A DNA stretch of 64,000 nt from Streptosporangium carneum (GCF_027922005.1 NZ_BSEV01000028.1:46531-110530), one strand, 5' to 3'; shown: positions 1-9,561, numbered from the stretch's first letter. Notes: generated by a model from the sequence alone, not told the origin. Numbers and translations are program-made.

Positions 1-90
1 GACGTCGGAGAGGCCGAGGGCGTGGCCTTCGCCGCCGAGGTGACCCCCGCCTGGATCACGCCGTTCGTCGCCGCGGACCACACCGAGTGA
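1..90 (+). CDS. C-terminal end of an unidentified protein
   Basis: Frame 1 is open from the window edge and ends in TGA at 88-90, giving 29 residues that finish in VAADHTE. Codons are strongly G/C at third positions, as in neighbouring genes, and a perfect hairpin follows, so this is the tail of a real gene whose body lies outside the window. It converges on sepH. The 29 residues are too few to name a family. Confidence 0.6.
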   Translation, partial: DVGEAEGVAFAAEVTPAWITPFVAADHTE

Positions 91-125
91 GTCCCGGCCG
101 GGTGAGTCCCGAAGGCCGCTGAGAA

Positions 126-166
126 CGCGGCGGGGGCGGCCGGTGCTCCCGGCCGCCCCCGCCGCG
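126..166. terminator. Bidirectional terminator hairpin
   Basis: Perfect 18-bp inverted repeat (126-143 with 149-166) around the 5-nt loop TGCTC. It lies between the converging partial gene and sepH. There is no long T-run, which is usual for high-GC actinobacterial terminators. Confidence 0.75.
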
Positions 167-176
167 TGCGGCGCGC

Positions 177-1766
177 TCAGTCCTGGCGGCGGGCGCCGAA
201 CATGATCTCGTCCCAGGTGGGCACGGAGGCGCGCCGTCCACGGGCCTTCTTCGCGGGGCGTGCCGGGGTCGGTTTCTGCGTCTCCACCGGCTTGTCCGGC
301 ACGGGCTTGTCCACGACGGGCTTGGCCGCCTGGGGCTCGGCGGGCGCCGCGGCCGCGGGCGTCTCCTTCCCCGAGGTCTCCGCCTGAGCCCGCTCGTCCA
401 GGCTGAGGCGCGCGGCGGGCACCGCGACCGGGGTCTCCTGGGCGGGAGCGGCCTCGGCCGCGGGGGGCTCGATCTCCGCCGGTTCCGGAAGGGGGCGTTC
501 GGGTTCGGTCCTGACCGGCTCCGGCGCGGTCTCGGCGACGGCGGGAGCGATCTCCGTAGCGGTCTCCGAAGCCTCGGGCGCCTCGGGCGTCTTCACGACG
601 ACCGGCTCCGGCTCCGGCTCGGGCTCCGTGTCGGGGGCCGCGGGCTCGGAGGCGTGGACCGGCTGCTCGGCCGCCCTCACGGGGGCCGCCGCCTCGGTGG
701 TCTCCGCGGGGGTGAGGGGGCCCGCAGCCACGAAGGGGGCCACGGGCGCCGGGGCCTCGGCCGGTTCCCGCGCGGCGACGGGCTCGGACGCGGCGGGTGC
801 GGGATCGGCCTCGGGGAGCCTGACCCGCGTGACGGGCTCCGGCGACCTGGCGGCCTCGGGGGTCCTGATCGGCTGCTCGAACGAGACCGCGGAGTCGGGG
901 GCGCGCAGCGGCGGCACCGTCGGCCTCGGCGGGTCGTATCCCGGAGGCAGCGGGGGCATCGGCGGCTGCGTGTAGGCCGCCGCCGGCGGGTCGGGGAGCT
1001 CCTGGGCCGCGGTGGGGGCCTCCGGCTGCGGGTAGGCGGCCCTCGCCGGGACCTGCGGCTCGTTCCGCAGGACCGAGGGGAAGGAGACCGGGGGCTGGTT
1101 CAGTGGCTCCGGCGCGAGCGGGGGCACCGGCGCGAGCTTGGCCACCCTGGGCACGAACGGGGTGACCGTGGTGTCCTCGACCGGTTCGACGTACTCGCCC
1201 GCCGACAGGCGCATGGCCTCGTCGTCGTGCGGGGTGATGTGGCGCCTGCGCGGATCGAAGATCCACTCAGCCTTGCGGGTATGACCGTTCCAAACGAAAC
1301 CGAGCTTGATCCGCCACAGGTTGTCGTCCCGCTTTGCGGAGTCCCAGTCGATCTCGTCGGCGGGCACGCCGCGACGAGTCAGCCGCTCGGCGACCAGGTC
1401 GCCGAGGGTGGGACCGGGAGCGGAGTCGCCCGGCAGCCGCACGGCGCAGCGTTGCGCCTGCTGAGCCATGTACTCACGTTCCTGGAGCACGGGGCCCTCG
1501 AACCACCGCACGCGCTCGACCGGGATCCCCGCCGTGGCGGCGATCTCCTCTGCGGTCTCGCCTGCGCGGATCCGGGCCTGGATCTCCTTGGGGCGCAACG
1601 GACTCTCCACTTCGATCTCGTACTGGCCGAGACGGGAGAAGTTGCCGCGGACGGCAGCGCGGAGCCGGTCGTCGACGGGCAGCGTGAACCGGGTTCCCCG
1701 GCCGGCTGTGGCCAGCACGAGGTAGGTCCCGTCCTCACTCACCGCGACGAGTCGGAGCTCCTGCAT
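177..1766 (-). CDS. sepH: Cell-division regulator SepH (DUF3071)
   Basis: 529-residue protein. Residues 1 to about 165 form the DUF3071 domain beginning MQELRLVAVSEDG, with a helix-turn-helix-like stretch GETAEEIAATAGIPVERV near 69-86. A long Pro/Ala/Glu-rich linker covers roughly 220-480, and the tail SVPTWDEIMFG is the short conserved C-terminal element of this family. SepH is known in Streptomyces and mycobacteria to bind FtsZ and promote filament assembly during division. The frame stays open upstream to 1922, but the DUF3071 domain starts at MQEL, so the ATG at 1764-1766 was chosen. It is a single gene; the next minus-strand gene ends 675 bp upstream. Confidence 0.93.
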   Translation of the reverse strand: MQELRLVAVSEDGTYLVLATAGRGTRFTLPVDDRLRAAVRGNFSRLGQYEIEVESPLRPKEIQARIRAGETAEEIAATAGIPVERVRWFEGPVLQEREYMAQQAQRCAVRLPGDSAPGPTLGDLVAERLTRRGVPADEIDWDSAKRDDNLWRIKLGFVWNGHTRKAEWIFDPRRRHITPHDDEAMRLSAGEYVEPVEDTTVTPFVPRVAKLAPVPPLAPEPLNQPPVSFPSVLRNEPQVPARAAYPQPEAPTAAQELPDPPAAAYTQPPMPPLPPGYDPPRPTVPPLRAPDSAVSFEQPIRTPEAARSPEPVTRVRLPEADPAPAASEPVAAREPAEAPAPVAPFVAAGPLTPAETTEAAAPVRAAEQPVHASEPAAPDTEPEPEPEPVVVKTPEAPEASETATEIAPAVAETAPEPVRTEPERPLPEPAEIEPPAAEAAPAQETPVAVPAARLSLDERAQAETSGKETPAAAAPAEPQAAKPVVDKPVPDKPVETQKPTPARPAKKARGRRASVPTWDEIMFGARRQD

Positions 1767-2441
1767 GCGAGTCCCTTCGTCGTCGTGCTCAATCTTCCCC
1801 CGGACCCATGAGTCTCTCGCGTGTGCCGGTTGCCTGCCAGCACCGTACCCGGCATGTCCGAACATCGCCTTCCTGGATGGGGCTCGCAGCGATGTGACGC
1901 CGGTCACATTTGCTCCATTCATCTACTTATCGGGCACCGTTGTGGAGCAGTACATTCGGAGTCCTCGACGGATTCTCCCGAATAACCCCGGGCGCCGTCG
2001 CGAACTTGGGGCAAGAGTCCTGAGGCGGCGGACCGAGGACCCACCCGCCCGTCTCGGGGCGGGGGGCCGCCGTGGCGGTCCTGGGCGACGGTCCTGGGCG
2101 GTGGGAGAAGGTCATCTCCGGCGGACTCCCTCGGGGTTGAGCGGCGCGGGCGTCTGCGAATCTGCCCCTCGCGCGCGCCGTGGCGACGGCGGGACACGCC
2201 GATGCGGCATTCCTCGAAGGAGGCTTTACGCACGCCTTTACCGGAACCTTGTGACAAGGGGCCGATTCGGGGAACGGGCGTCGAGCGCGGATTGGACCGC
2301 GGAATCCCCAGGCGTCCCCGGGCGTCCCGTGGGTCGTGGGATGCGCCCGGGCGGCGAGGGGCGCGGCGTGGGCTCGACGGGAGGGAAGGGCCCGGCGGCG
2401 CGCCGGTCCGGCGAGGACCGCGCGGAGGTGTGCGGCGGGGC
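1767..2441. other. Intergenic region upstream of sepH
   Basis: About 675 bp between the sepH start and the stop of the lactone oxidase gene, both on the minus strand. It should hold the sepH promoter. Short direct copies of GGTCCTGGGCG occur near 2077 and 2090. I see no convincing gene, RNA or terminator. Confidence 0.4.
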
Positions 2442-3767
2442 TCAGCCCAGAACGGTGTCCAGATAGTCGTTGGCGAACACGCGACCCGGGTCCAGCCGGT
2501 CCCGCATCTCCTGGAAGGCCGCGAAACGCGGGTAGACGGCGGACAGGTAGGCCGCGTCCCGGGTGTGGAGCTTGCCCCAGTGCGGGCGGCCGCCGAACCT
2601 GGTCATGATCTCCTCGACGCCCTCGAAGTAGGCGGGGTTCGGGGTCGGCCGGTAGACGTGGCAGGCGACGTAGGCCGAGTCCCTGCCGTACGCGGTGGAC
2701 AGCCAGGCGTCGCTGGCCGGGGTGACCCGGACCTCTATCGGGAAGGTGATCCTCCAGCCGCGCAGGTCCACGAGGTCGCGGGTCTCGCGGAGGGCCTGGC
2801 CGAGGTGCTCGCGGGGGATGGCGTACTCCATCTCGAGGAAGCGCACGTCCCGCACACTCGTGAAGATCTTGTAGGAGGCGTCGGTGTGGGTCGAGGCGGA
2901 CAGCGCCGCCGCCGAGATCGCGTTGATCCGCGGGACGGCGCCGGGGAAGCGCCCGCCGATCCCGCACAACGCGCCGAACAGGGTGTTCTCCAGGAACCTG
3001 TTGTCCAGCCAGTGCCTGAACGGGCTCGGCGGGTCGGCCGGTCCCGCGCTCCGGTTGTTGCGCTTGGTCAGGCAGGTGTCGGTGTGCGGCAGCCAGAAGA
3101 AGTCCAGATGCTCGTTCTCCGAGGTGAGCGTGTCGAGCGAGTCGAGGATGTCGGTCAGCCTCATCGGCTGCCTGACGCTGCGCAGCAGGAACGAGGGCTC
3201 GACCGCGAAGGTCACCGCGGTCACCACGCCGAGCGCGCCCAGGCCGACCCTGGCCGCGTCGAACAGGTCCCGCTCGCTCACCCCGTCGCGGACCTTCCCC
3301 GTGCCGTCGCGGGAGACCGTGACGATCTCTCCGTCGGCGAGCACCAGCTCGAGCGCGAGCACCTGGTCGGCCAGCCCGCCGACCTGCCTGCCGGTGCCGT
3401 GGGTGCCGGTCTGCACGGCTCCGGCCAGGGTCTGGGCGGTGATGTCGCCCATGTTCGCCAGGGCCAGGCCCATCCGGTCCAGCTCCTCGTTGAGCACGCT
3501 GAGCGGGGTTCCCGCCGCGGCCCGCACCCAGCCGTCGCCGGTCTCGAGGATTCCGGTCAGCGCGTGCGGCCGCATGAGCAGGCCGTCGGTCAGCGCGATC
3601 CCGGTGAAGGAGTGCCCGGTCCCGACCATGCGCACCCGCCGCCCGGCCGCCGAGGCCTCCCGCACGGCCAGCGCCACCTCCTCGGCGGAGGAGGGGGCGC
3701 GGGTCTCGGCCGGGGTGACGGACTGGTTGCCCGCCCAGTTGCGGAAGGCGCCGGGGGCCACGCTCAT
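2442..3767 (-). CDS. FAD-linked D-arabinono-1,4-lactone oxidase family protein
   Basis: 441 residues. The N-terminal half is a PCMH-type FAD domain: VGTGHSFTGIAL at about 48-59 carries the His-Ser pair that in this family holds the covalent flavin, and NMGDITAQTLAGAVQTGTHG follows. The C-terminal ALO domain has PHWGKLH near 395 and ends DPGRVFANDYLDTVLG. The family oxidises sugar-acid lactones or alditols with oxygen; the substrate here cannot be read from sequence. The start ATG (3765-3767) follows AAGGAG at good spacing; the longer reading frame to 3830 has no such site. It lies downstream of an MFS gene on the same strand, separated by a repeat-rich 93-bp gap. Confidence 0.88.
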   Translation of the reverse strand: MSVAPGAFRNWAGNQSVTPAETRAPSSAEEVALAVREASAAGRRVRMVGTGHSFTGIALTDGLLMRPHALTGILETGDGWVRAAAGTPLSVLNEELDRMGLALANMGDITAQTLAGAVQTGTHGTGRQVGGLADQVLALELVLADGEIVTVSRDGTGKVRDGVSERDLFDAARVGLGALGVVTAVTFAVEPSFLLRSVRQPMRLTDILDSLDTLTSENEHLDFFWLPHTDTCLTKRNNRSAGPADPPSPFRHWLDNRFLENTLFGALCGIGGRFPGAVPRINAISAAALSASTHTDASYKIFTSVRDVRFLEMEYAIPREHLGQALRETRDLVDLRGWRITFPIEVRVTPASDAWLSTAYGRDSAYVACHVYRPTPNPAYFEGVEEIMTRFGGRPHWGKLHTRDAAYLSAVYPRFAAFQEMRDRLDPGRVFANDYLDTVLG

Positions 3768-3803
3768 GATCGCTCCTTGACCGGGGGCGTCGCGGAGCGC
3801 GCA

Positions 3804-3858
3804 TGGTTCACACCGTGAGCACTGGTTCACATTCGCTTCGCCCGCGAATGTGAACCAT
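3804..3858. promoter_or_regulatory. Three TGGTTCACA boxes, two forming a perfect palindrome
   Basis: TGGTTCACA occurs at 3804-3812 and 3823-3831 and inverted at 3850-3858. The last two extend into a perfect 13-bp inverted repeat (3824-3836 with 3844-3856, spacer TTCGCCC). The palindrome could be the terminator of the MFS gene, but a third copy nearer the oxidase start suggests an operator for the oxidase gene. Confidence 0.5.
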
Positions 3859-3860
3859 AC

Positions 3861-5057
3861 TCATGATTGCTGCTGTGGGACAGGGGTCCGCAGCCACGCG
3901 GAGCCGCCGACGCCGACGGCCACGGCCAGCAGCGCGCAGCCGAGGGGGAACACGTAGGCGTTGGAGGCGCCGTACATGTCGGTGAGCCGCCCCGCCGCCC
4001 ACGAACCGAGCGCCACGCCGAAGCCGATCGAGGTGGACAGCCACGCCATGCCCTCGGTGAGCAGGCGGGCGGGGACCAGCTGCTCGATCAGCGTGTAACT
4101 CGTGATGACCGTCGGGGAGATGGCCAGCCCGGCCAGGAACATGAACGGGACCATGACCCTGAGGTCGTCGATCAGGGTGAACGGGGACACCCCCAGGGCG
4201 AACAGCCCCAGGGCGCGGACGAACCGGCTGCGGAGCGAGGCCTTCCACTTCCGCGCGCCGTACCAGAGCCCGGAGATCAGGCTCCCGCACGCGATCACGG
4301 ACAGCAGCAGCCCGGAGGCGACCATGGAGCCGTGCTCCTCGGCGAAGGCCACCGTGATCAGGTCGAACGAGCCGAAGACCGACCCCATCGCCAGGAAGAC
4401 GCACGACAGCAGCGCCACGCCGGGAATGGTGATCGGGCTGCCCGAGCGCCCGCCGTTCTCCGTGACCGGGGGCTCGGTGCCGCGCTGCATGGCGAAGGCG
4501 ATGGTGCCGATCACGGTGGAGACCATGGCGACGATCAGCCCGGCGTAGGGGCTGACCATGGTGGCCAGGGCGGTGACCAGCGCGGGCCCGGCGACGAAGA
4601 TCATCTCGTCGACGATCGACTCGAACGAGAACGCCACGTGCAGCTCTGAGGAGCCGCCCAGGAGGTACGACCAGCGGGCCCGTACGAGCGAGCCGAGCGA
4701 CAGCGCGCTCCCGCCGACCACGACGCCGGTGGCGAACAGGGTCCACGCCGGCGCCTTCAGCCCCCCACAGAGCATCATGGCCGTCAGCGCGGCACCGTGC
4801 GTCAGGACCATGGGGACGGCTACCCTTGCCTGGCCGAAGCGGTCGACCAGGCGGCCCGTGAGGGGGCCCGCGACGGCGAAGGCGACGTTGACGGTGGCCG
4901 CGACCGCGCCCGCCATGGCGTAGGAGTCGGTGAGCGCCTCGATGAGCAGTACGACGCCGATGCCCAGCATCGACATCGGCATCCGCCCGAAGAATCCCGC
5001 GACGACGAACCCTTTGACGCCGGGCCTGCTGAACAACCTTCGATACGGCCCGACCAC
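3861..5057 (-). CDS. MFS transporter
   Basis: 398 residues with about twelve hydrophobic helices. After the first helix pair, GPLTGRLVDRFGQARVAV is the cytoplasmic loop 2-3 signature of the major facilitator superfamily. The chosen start is GTG at 5055-5057 (VVGPYRRLFSRPG) because GAGAGGGGC precedes it; the frame stays open to 5192 but that stretch is charged and unlike a transporter N-terminus. It is divergent from the lytic transglycosylase gene. The lactone oxidase lies downstream on the same strand, so co-transcription is possible. The substrate is unknown. Confidence 0.85.
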   Translation of the reverse strand: MVGPYRRLFSRPGVKGFVVAGFFGRMPMSMLGIGVVLLIEALTDSYAMAGAVAATVNVAFAVAGPLTGRLVDRFGQARVAVPMVLTHGAALTAMMLCGGLKAPAWTLFATGVVVGGSALSLGSLVRARWSYLLGGSSELHVAFSFESIVDEMIFVAGPALVTALATMVSPYAGLIVAMVSTVIGTIAFAMQRGTEPPVTENGGRSGSPITIPGVALLSCVFLAMGSVFGSFDLITVAFAEEHGSMVASGLLLSVIACGSLISGLWYGARKWKASLRSRFVRALGLFALGVSPFTLIDDLRVMVPFMFLAGLAISPTVITSYTLIEQLVPARLLTEGMAWLSTSIGFGVALGSWAAGRLTDMYGASNAYVFPLGCALLAVAVGVGGSAWLRTPVPQQQS

Positions 5058-5171
5058 AAGTGCCCCTCTCGCATATCCCAAGCGTCGATCGTACCGACCA
5101 TTTCGGACCAAACCATTGCTTGGCAATCGTTTTTTCCCACAACGGCCCGCATCGTGGGCACTTGGGCTAAC

Positions 5172-6431
5172 GTGAGCGCGGTGTCGCATCATCCCAGGTG
5201 GGGGGTGTTCGTCGCGCTACTCGCCGTCACCGCGCTGGCGGTCGTCGGCGGCGCGGTGTTCCTCGTCCTTCGCCCCGCCGCCTCCTCGACGGCCGCTCTC
5301 TCCGACTCGGGCCCCCCGGGCTCCGAGCTCGCCGTCCGGGACCTGGCGAGGCTCGCCCCGAGGGCCGACCTGGCGGGGACGACTCCCTCGCCCGCCGCGC
5401 CGACCCCGACGCCCGTGTCCACCGGCGGCCCCGGCGTCACCCTCACCCCGCCCCGGCTGTTCGTGGTCTCCCAGTCGACGCTGCCCGAGCGGACCAAGGA
5501 GGACATCTCCCGGCTCAAGCACGTCCAGAAGGTCGACTCCTTCGACGGGGGAGCGGTCAAGGTGTCCGGCGCCGGGCTCAACCTCCTCGCGGTCGACCCG
5601 GCCCGCTTCAGGACCTGGGCGCCGAAGGCCGTGGCGGGGCACCCGAGGGTGTGGGAGGCGCTGACCAGGGGCGAGCTCGTCGCCGACAGCTCCGCGGTGC
5701 GCCGCCTCGGACTGGTCCTCGGCGCGCAGTACCAGGTCGACGCGGGTCCCAGGCTGCGGGTCGCGGCCTCCGCCTCGTTCGGCCTGCCCGGCGTCGACGG
5801 CCTGGTCGGCGTGGAGACCGGGCGGCGGCTCGGCCTGCTGCCCGGTGTGGCGTTGCTGGTCAACGGCCCGGAGAAGGCGGTTCCCGCGCTGAGCGCGGGA
5901 GTGCGCGGGCTGCTCGGCTCCGGTGCGCAGGTGATCGTCGTCGGCGGTCGTGCCGGGTCCGCCGCCAAGGGGCCCACGACCGCGACCGGCACGAAGACGG
6001 GCACAGGCGTCGGGACCACGACGGGCTCGACGGGGCGGGCGACGGTCGGACGGCCGGGCAGCTACCTGGAGCTCTACCGAAAGTCGGCGGCCGTGTGCCC
6101 GGGACTCTCCTGGACGGTGCTGGCCGCGATCGGCCAGGTGGAGAGCTCGCACGGGCGCAACAACGGCCCGTCGTCCGCCGGAGCCCTGGGCCCGATGCAG
6201 TTCATGCCCGCGACCTGGAAGGCCTACGGCGTCGACGGCGACGGCGACGGCGTCTCCAACATCTGGAGCCCCTACGACGCGGTTCCCTCGGCGGCCAACT
6301 ACCTGTGCGCGAACGGCGCCGCGCAGGGCGGCAAGAAGCTGGAGAAGGCGGTGTGGTTCTACAACCACTCCTGGGCGTACGTCAGCAAGGTCCTGTCCGT
6401 CGCCCAGGGCTACGCCCGCGCCTACCCGTGA
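5172..6431 (+). CDS. Membrane-anchored lytic transglycosylase-like protein
   Basis: 419 residues. A transmembrane or signal-anchor helix spans about 12-33. A Pro/Thr-rich linker follows, then a 150-residue extracytoplasmic region (from FVVSQSTLPERTKEDISRL) that recalls the periplasmic domain of FtsX/MacB permeases. A lytic-transglycosylase domain forms the C-terminus: the likely catalytic Glu is E324 in AAIGQVESSHG, followed by GPMQFMPATWKAYG and a Ca-binding-like DGDGDG loop. It should cleave peptidoglycan at the cell surface. GTG at 5172 is preferred with GTG 5181 as an alternative; neither has a strong ribosome site. Confidence 0.8.
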   Translation: MSAVSHHPRWGVFVALLAVTALAVVGGAVFLVLRPAASSTAALSDSGPPGSELAVRDLARLAPRADLAGTTPSPAAPTPTPVSTGGPGVTLTPPRLFVVSQSTLPERTKEDISRLKHVQKVDSFDGGAVKVSGAGLNLLAVDPARFRTWAPKAVAGHPRVWEALTRGELVADSSAVRRLGLVLGAQYQVDAGPRLRVAASASFGLPGVDGLVGVETGRRLGLLPGVALLVNGPEKAVPALSAGVRGLLGSGAQVIVVGGRAGSAAKGPTTATGTKTGTGVGTTTGSTGRATVGRPGSYLELYRKSAAVCPGLSWTVLAAIGQVESSHGRNNGPSSAGALGPMQFMPATWKAYGVDGDGDGVSNIWSPYDAVPSAANYLCANGAAQGGKKLEKAVWFYNHSWAYVSKVLSVAQGYARAYP

Positions 6432-6435
6432 CGAC

Positions 6436-6455
6436 GGCGCGGCCCCTGCCGCGCC
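6436..6455. terminator. Hairpin between convergent genes
   Basis: Perfect 8-bp stem GGCGCGGC/GCCGCGCC with loop CCCT, just after the transglycosylase stop and facing the ferrochelatase stop at 6477. Confidence 0.55.
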
Positions 6456-6476
6456 GGACGCCCGAGGGCCCGCGCC

Positions 6477-7439
6477 CTACCCGTGACGGCGGGGCGGGGC
6501 GGGGCAGCAGGAGGCCGCGCACGGGACGGGCTCGGGTTCGGCGAGCAACTCGCCGACCATCGCCACGAACCGCGGGTGCGTGCCCGCCGTCGCCGCCCTG
6601 GCCAGCGGGAGGCCGATCTCCTTGGCCAGGTCCGCGGCCTCGACGTCGAGGTCGTAGACGACCTCCATGTGGTCGGAGACGAAGCCGATCGGCACCAGGA
6701 CCACCGCGGGGGCGTCGATCTCCCGCAGGTGATCGCAGACGTCCGGCTCGAGCCACGGGACGTGCGGGGGGCCGCTGCGGCTCTGCCAGACCAGGTCCCA
6801 CCCCCGTTCGCCGCCCAGTCCCGCGGCGACCGCCGCCGCCGTCCGCCGCAGCTGCGCCTCGTACGCCCCGCCGGCCGGTCCCGCCGTGTTCGCCATCGAG
6901 ACCGGGATGCTGTGCGCGGTGAAGACCAGGCGCGCGGCGTCCCTGTGTGCGGCGGGCAGGCTCTCGAGGGCCTCGCGCGTGTGGTCGACCATCGCCGCGA
7001 CGAAGCCGGGATGGTCGAAGTAGTGTCTGAGCTTGACGACCTCGGGAGCGCCCTCGACCGCCGCCCTGGCCAGTGCGATGTCGTCGATGTACTGCCTGCA
7101 GGACGAGTAGGAGCTGTAGGCGGAGGTCACGAAGGCGGCCGCCCTGCGCACGCCGTCGGCGGCCATCTGGCGGAGGGTGTCCTCCAGGTAGGGGTGCCAG
7201 TTGCGGTTTCCCCAGTAGACCGGCACGTCGACGGTCGGCTCGACGGCGGCGATCAGGTCACGGCACTGCCGGTTGATCGGGCTGTGCCCGCCGAAGCGCT
7301 GGTAGTGCGCCTCGACCTCGAGCAGTCGTTCGCGCGGGATGCCCCTGCCCCGCACGACGTTCTCCAGAAACGGCATGACGTCGTCCGGCTTCTCCGGTCC
7401 TCCGAACGAGACGACGAGCAGCGCGTCGTAAGTCCCCAT
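6477..7439 (-). CDS. hemH: Ferrochelatase (coproporphyrin III type in Actinobacteria)
   Basis: 320 residues. MGTYDALLVVSFGGPEKPDD opens the family fold, and the conserved metal-site His is H176 in VFTAHSIP. The tail is cysteine-rich (C307, C311, C312), which recalls the C-terminal cysteines that bind a [2Fe-2S] cluster in actinobacterial enzymes. In Actinobacteria this family inserts iron into coproporphyrin III in haem synthesis. ATG 7439 was taken; an ATG nine bases upstream (7448) is equally possible. It is divergent from the S9 peptidase gene, with the intervening 145 bp as a shared promoter region. Confidence 0.93.
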   Translation of the reverse strand: MGTYDALLVVSFGGPEKPDDVMPFLENVVRGRGIPRERLLEVEAHYQRFGGHSPINRQCRDLIAAVEPTVDVPVYWGNRNWHPYLEDTLRQMAADGVRRAAAFVTSAYSSYSSCRQYIDDIALARAAVEGAPEVVKLRHYFDHPGFVAAMVDHTREALESLPAAHRDAARLVFTAHSIPVSMANTAGPAGGAYEAQLRRTAAAVAAGLGGERGWDLVWQSRSGPPHVPWLEPDVCDHLREIDAPAVVLVPIGFVSDHMEVVYDLDVEAADLAKEIGLPLARAATAGTHPRFVAMVGELLAEPEPVPCAASCCPAPPRRHG

Positions 7440-7584
7440 GGCACTCATCAAACCGCATGCGCGGGCGTTCTTCCGCACGGCCGCCCTGACCAGCGGTGAA
7501 AGAGATCCTCACTCTGACTGGTCCGGACAGAGGTCTTCACTCGGACACGTGATCAGACAACGAGTGCGGGGTAGGTTTCGAGAC

Positions 7585-9561
7585 GTGACCCCATTTAGCG
7601 ACATCCGCGACTATGTCGGCGTACCGCGGGTGACATCCCTGCGGCTCTCCCCTGATGGAACCCGCCTGGTGAGCGTGGTTCAGGCTCTCAACCCCGACGG
7701 AAAATCCTATGGAACCTCCCTGTGGGAGATCCCTCTCGACGGACGCGGGCCGTATCGGCTGACCAGGTCCGTGAAGGGCGAGGCCGGGGCGGAGTTCACC
7801 GCGGACGGCGACCTGCTCTTCGGTTCCCGCCGTCCCGACCCGACGGTCAAGGACGCGGACGCGGACGTCCCCGCGCTCTGGCTGCTGCCCGCGGCGGGCG
7901 GCGAGGCCAGGCAGATCGCCTCCAGGCCCGGCGGCGTCGCCGGGTTCGCCGCCGGAGGGCCCACCGTGGCCTTCGGTTCCGACGTGCTGCCCGGTGACGA
8001 GGCCACCGAGGCCGAACGGCGCAAGGCTCGCAAGGACAACGGGGTCAGCGCGATCCTGCACGAGGACTCCCTGGTGCGTCACTGGGACCACGACCTCGGC
8101 CCCGGCGAGGTCAGGCTGTTCGCCGGGACTCTCGGGGACGACCGGCTGACCGGGATCAGGGACCTCACCCCGCAACCGGGCAAGGGACTGGCCTTCTCCT
8201 CGTGGGACGTCACGCCGGACGGCGCGACCGTCGTGACGGGCTGGACGGTCCACCTGCCGGGCGGCGAGTTCGGCTCACGGCTCGTGGCGATCGAGACGGC
8301 GGACGGCGGGACCCAGCGGATCCTGGCAGAGCAGGACGGGTACGACTTCGAGGGACCGGTCGTCTCCCCCGACGGGAGGCTGGTCGCGTGCGTCCGCACC
8401 AATCACACCGCTCCCGACCGGATCCCCACGAGCACCCTGTGGATCGTCGACCTGGCCACCGGCGAGGGACACGCCGCAGGAGGAGAGATCTGGCCGGTCG
8501 ACTACGTCTGGGCACCCGACTCCCGGTCGCTGTACGTGGCCGCCGACCACCTGGGGCGCCGCCCGGTCTTCCGCGTTCCCGCGGACGGCTCCGAGGCCGC
8601 GCGGCTCACCCGGGACGACGGCGCCTACCTGTCGCTCCAGGCCGCCCCCGACGGCTCCGTCTACGCGCTGCGCGGAGCCGTCGACCACCCTCCCGCGCCG
8701 GTCCGCGTCACCGTCGACGGCGTGGTCGAGGAGCTGGCCTCCCCGACCCCGGACCTGGAGCTCCCCGGAACCCTCACCGAGGTCACCGCGACCGCAGACG
8801 ACGGCGGGCAGGTCAGGGCCTGGCTGGTGCTGCCCGAGGGGGCCTGCGCGCAGAGTCCCGCGCCGCTCCTGCTCTGGGTGCACGGCGGCCCGCTGGCGAG
8901 CTGGAACGACTGGTCGTGGCGGTGGAACCCATGGATCATGGCCCAGAACGGCTACGCCGTGCTGCTGCCCGACCCGTGCCTGTCCACCGGCTACGGTCCC
9001 GAGACGATCCGGCGGGGCTGGCGGAACTGGGGGCCGCGCACCCACGCCGACCTGATGGCGGTCACCGACGCCGCGCTCGAGCTGCCCGAGCTCGACCCCT
9101 CGAGGACCGCGGCCATGGGCGGCTCGTTCGGCGGCTACATGGCCAACTGGATCGCCGGGCACACCGACCGCTTCAGGGCGATCGTCACCCACGCCTCGCT
9201 CTGGCACCTCGACCAGTTCGCGGGCACGACCGACGCGGCCATGTACTGGCAGCGGGAGTTCGGCCCGCTGGGCGGCGAGGCGTACCGCGCGCTCTCGCCG
9301 CACCTGTCGCTGGACCGCTTCTCCACGCCCATGCTGGTCGTCCACGGGGACAAGGACTACCGGGTGCCGATCGGCGAGGCCCTGCGCCTGTGGTGGGACC
9401 TGCGGCGCTCGGACGTGGAGTCGAAGTTCCTCTACTTCCCCGACGAGAACCACTGGATCCTCAAACCGGGCAACGTCGTCGCCTGGTACGAGACGGTGCT
9501 CGCCTTCCTCGCCCAGCACGTCCTCGGCAGGGAGTGGAAGCGGCCGGAGTCGCTGTCGTGA
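7585..9561 (+). CDS. S9 family peptidase (prolyl-oligopeptidase/acylaminoacyl type)
   Basis: 658 residues. The first ~390 form a beta-propeller typical of S9 peptidases. The C-terminal alpha/beta hydrolase domain has the full triad: Ser514 in MGGSFGGYMANW, Asp591 in HGDKDYRVP and His623 in DENHWILKPG. No signal peptide is visible, so it should be a cytoplasmic oligopeptidase or acylaminoacyl peptidase. GTG 7585 follows GGGGTAGG and begins the propeller (VTPFSDIRDYVGVPRV); the frame upstream to 7438 runs through the promoter region. Confidence 0.92.
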   Translation: MTPFSDIRDYVGVPRVTSLRLSPDGTRLVSVVQALNPDGKSYGTSLWEIPLDGRGPYRLTRSVKGEAGAEFTADGDLLFGSRRPDPTVKDADADVPALWLLPAAGGEARQIASRPGGVAGFAAGGPTVAFGSDVLPGDEATEAERRKARKDNGVSAILHEDSLVRHWDHDLGPGEVRLFAGTLGDDRLTGIRDLTPQPGKGLAFSSWDVTPDGATVVTGWTVHLPGGEFGSRLVAIETADGGTQRILAEQDGYDFEGPVVSPDGRLVACVRTNHTAPDRIPTSTLWIVDLATGEGHAAGGEIWPVDYVWAPDSRSLYVAADHLGRRPVFRVPADGSEAARLTRDDGAYLSLQAAPDGSVYALRGAVDHPPAPVRVTVDGVVEELASPTPDLELPGTLTEVTATADDGGQVRAWLVLPEGACAQSPAPLLLWVHGGPLASWNDWSWRWNPWIMAQNGYAVLLPDPCLSTGYGPETIRRGWRNWGPRTHADLMAVTDAALELPELDPSRTAAMGGSFGGYMANWIAGHTDRFRAIVTHASLWHLDQFAGTTDAAMYWQREFGPLGGEAYRALSPHLSLDRFSTPMLVVHGDKDYRVPIGEALRLWWDLRRSDVESKFLYFPDENHWILKPGNVVAWYETVLAFLAQHVLGREWKRPESLS

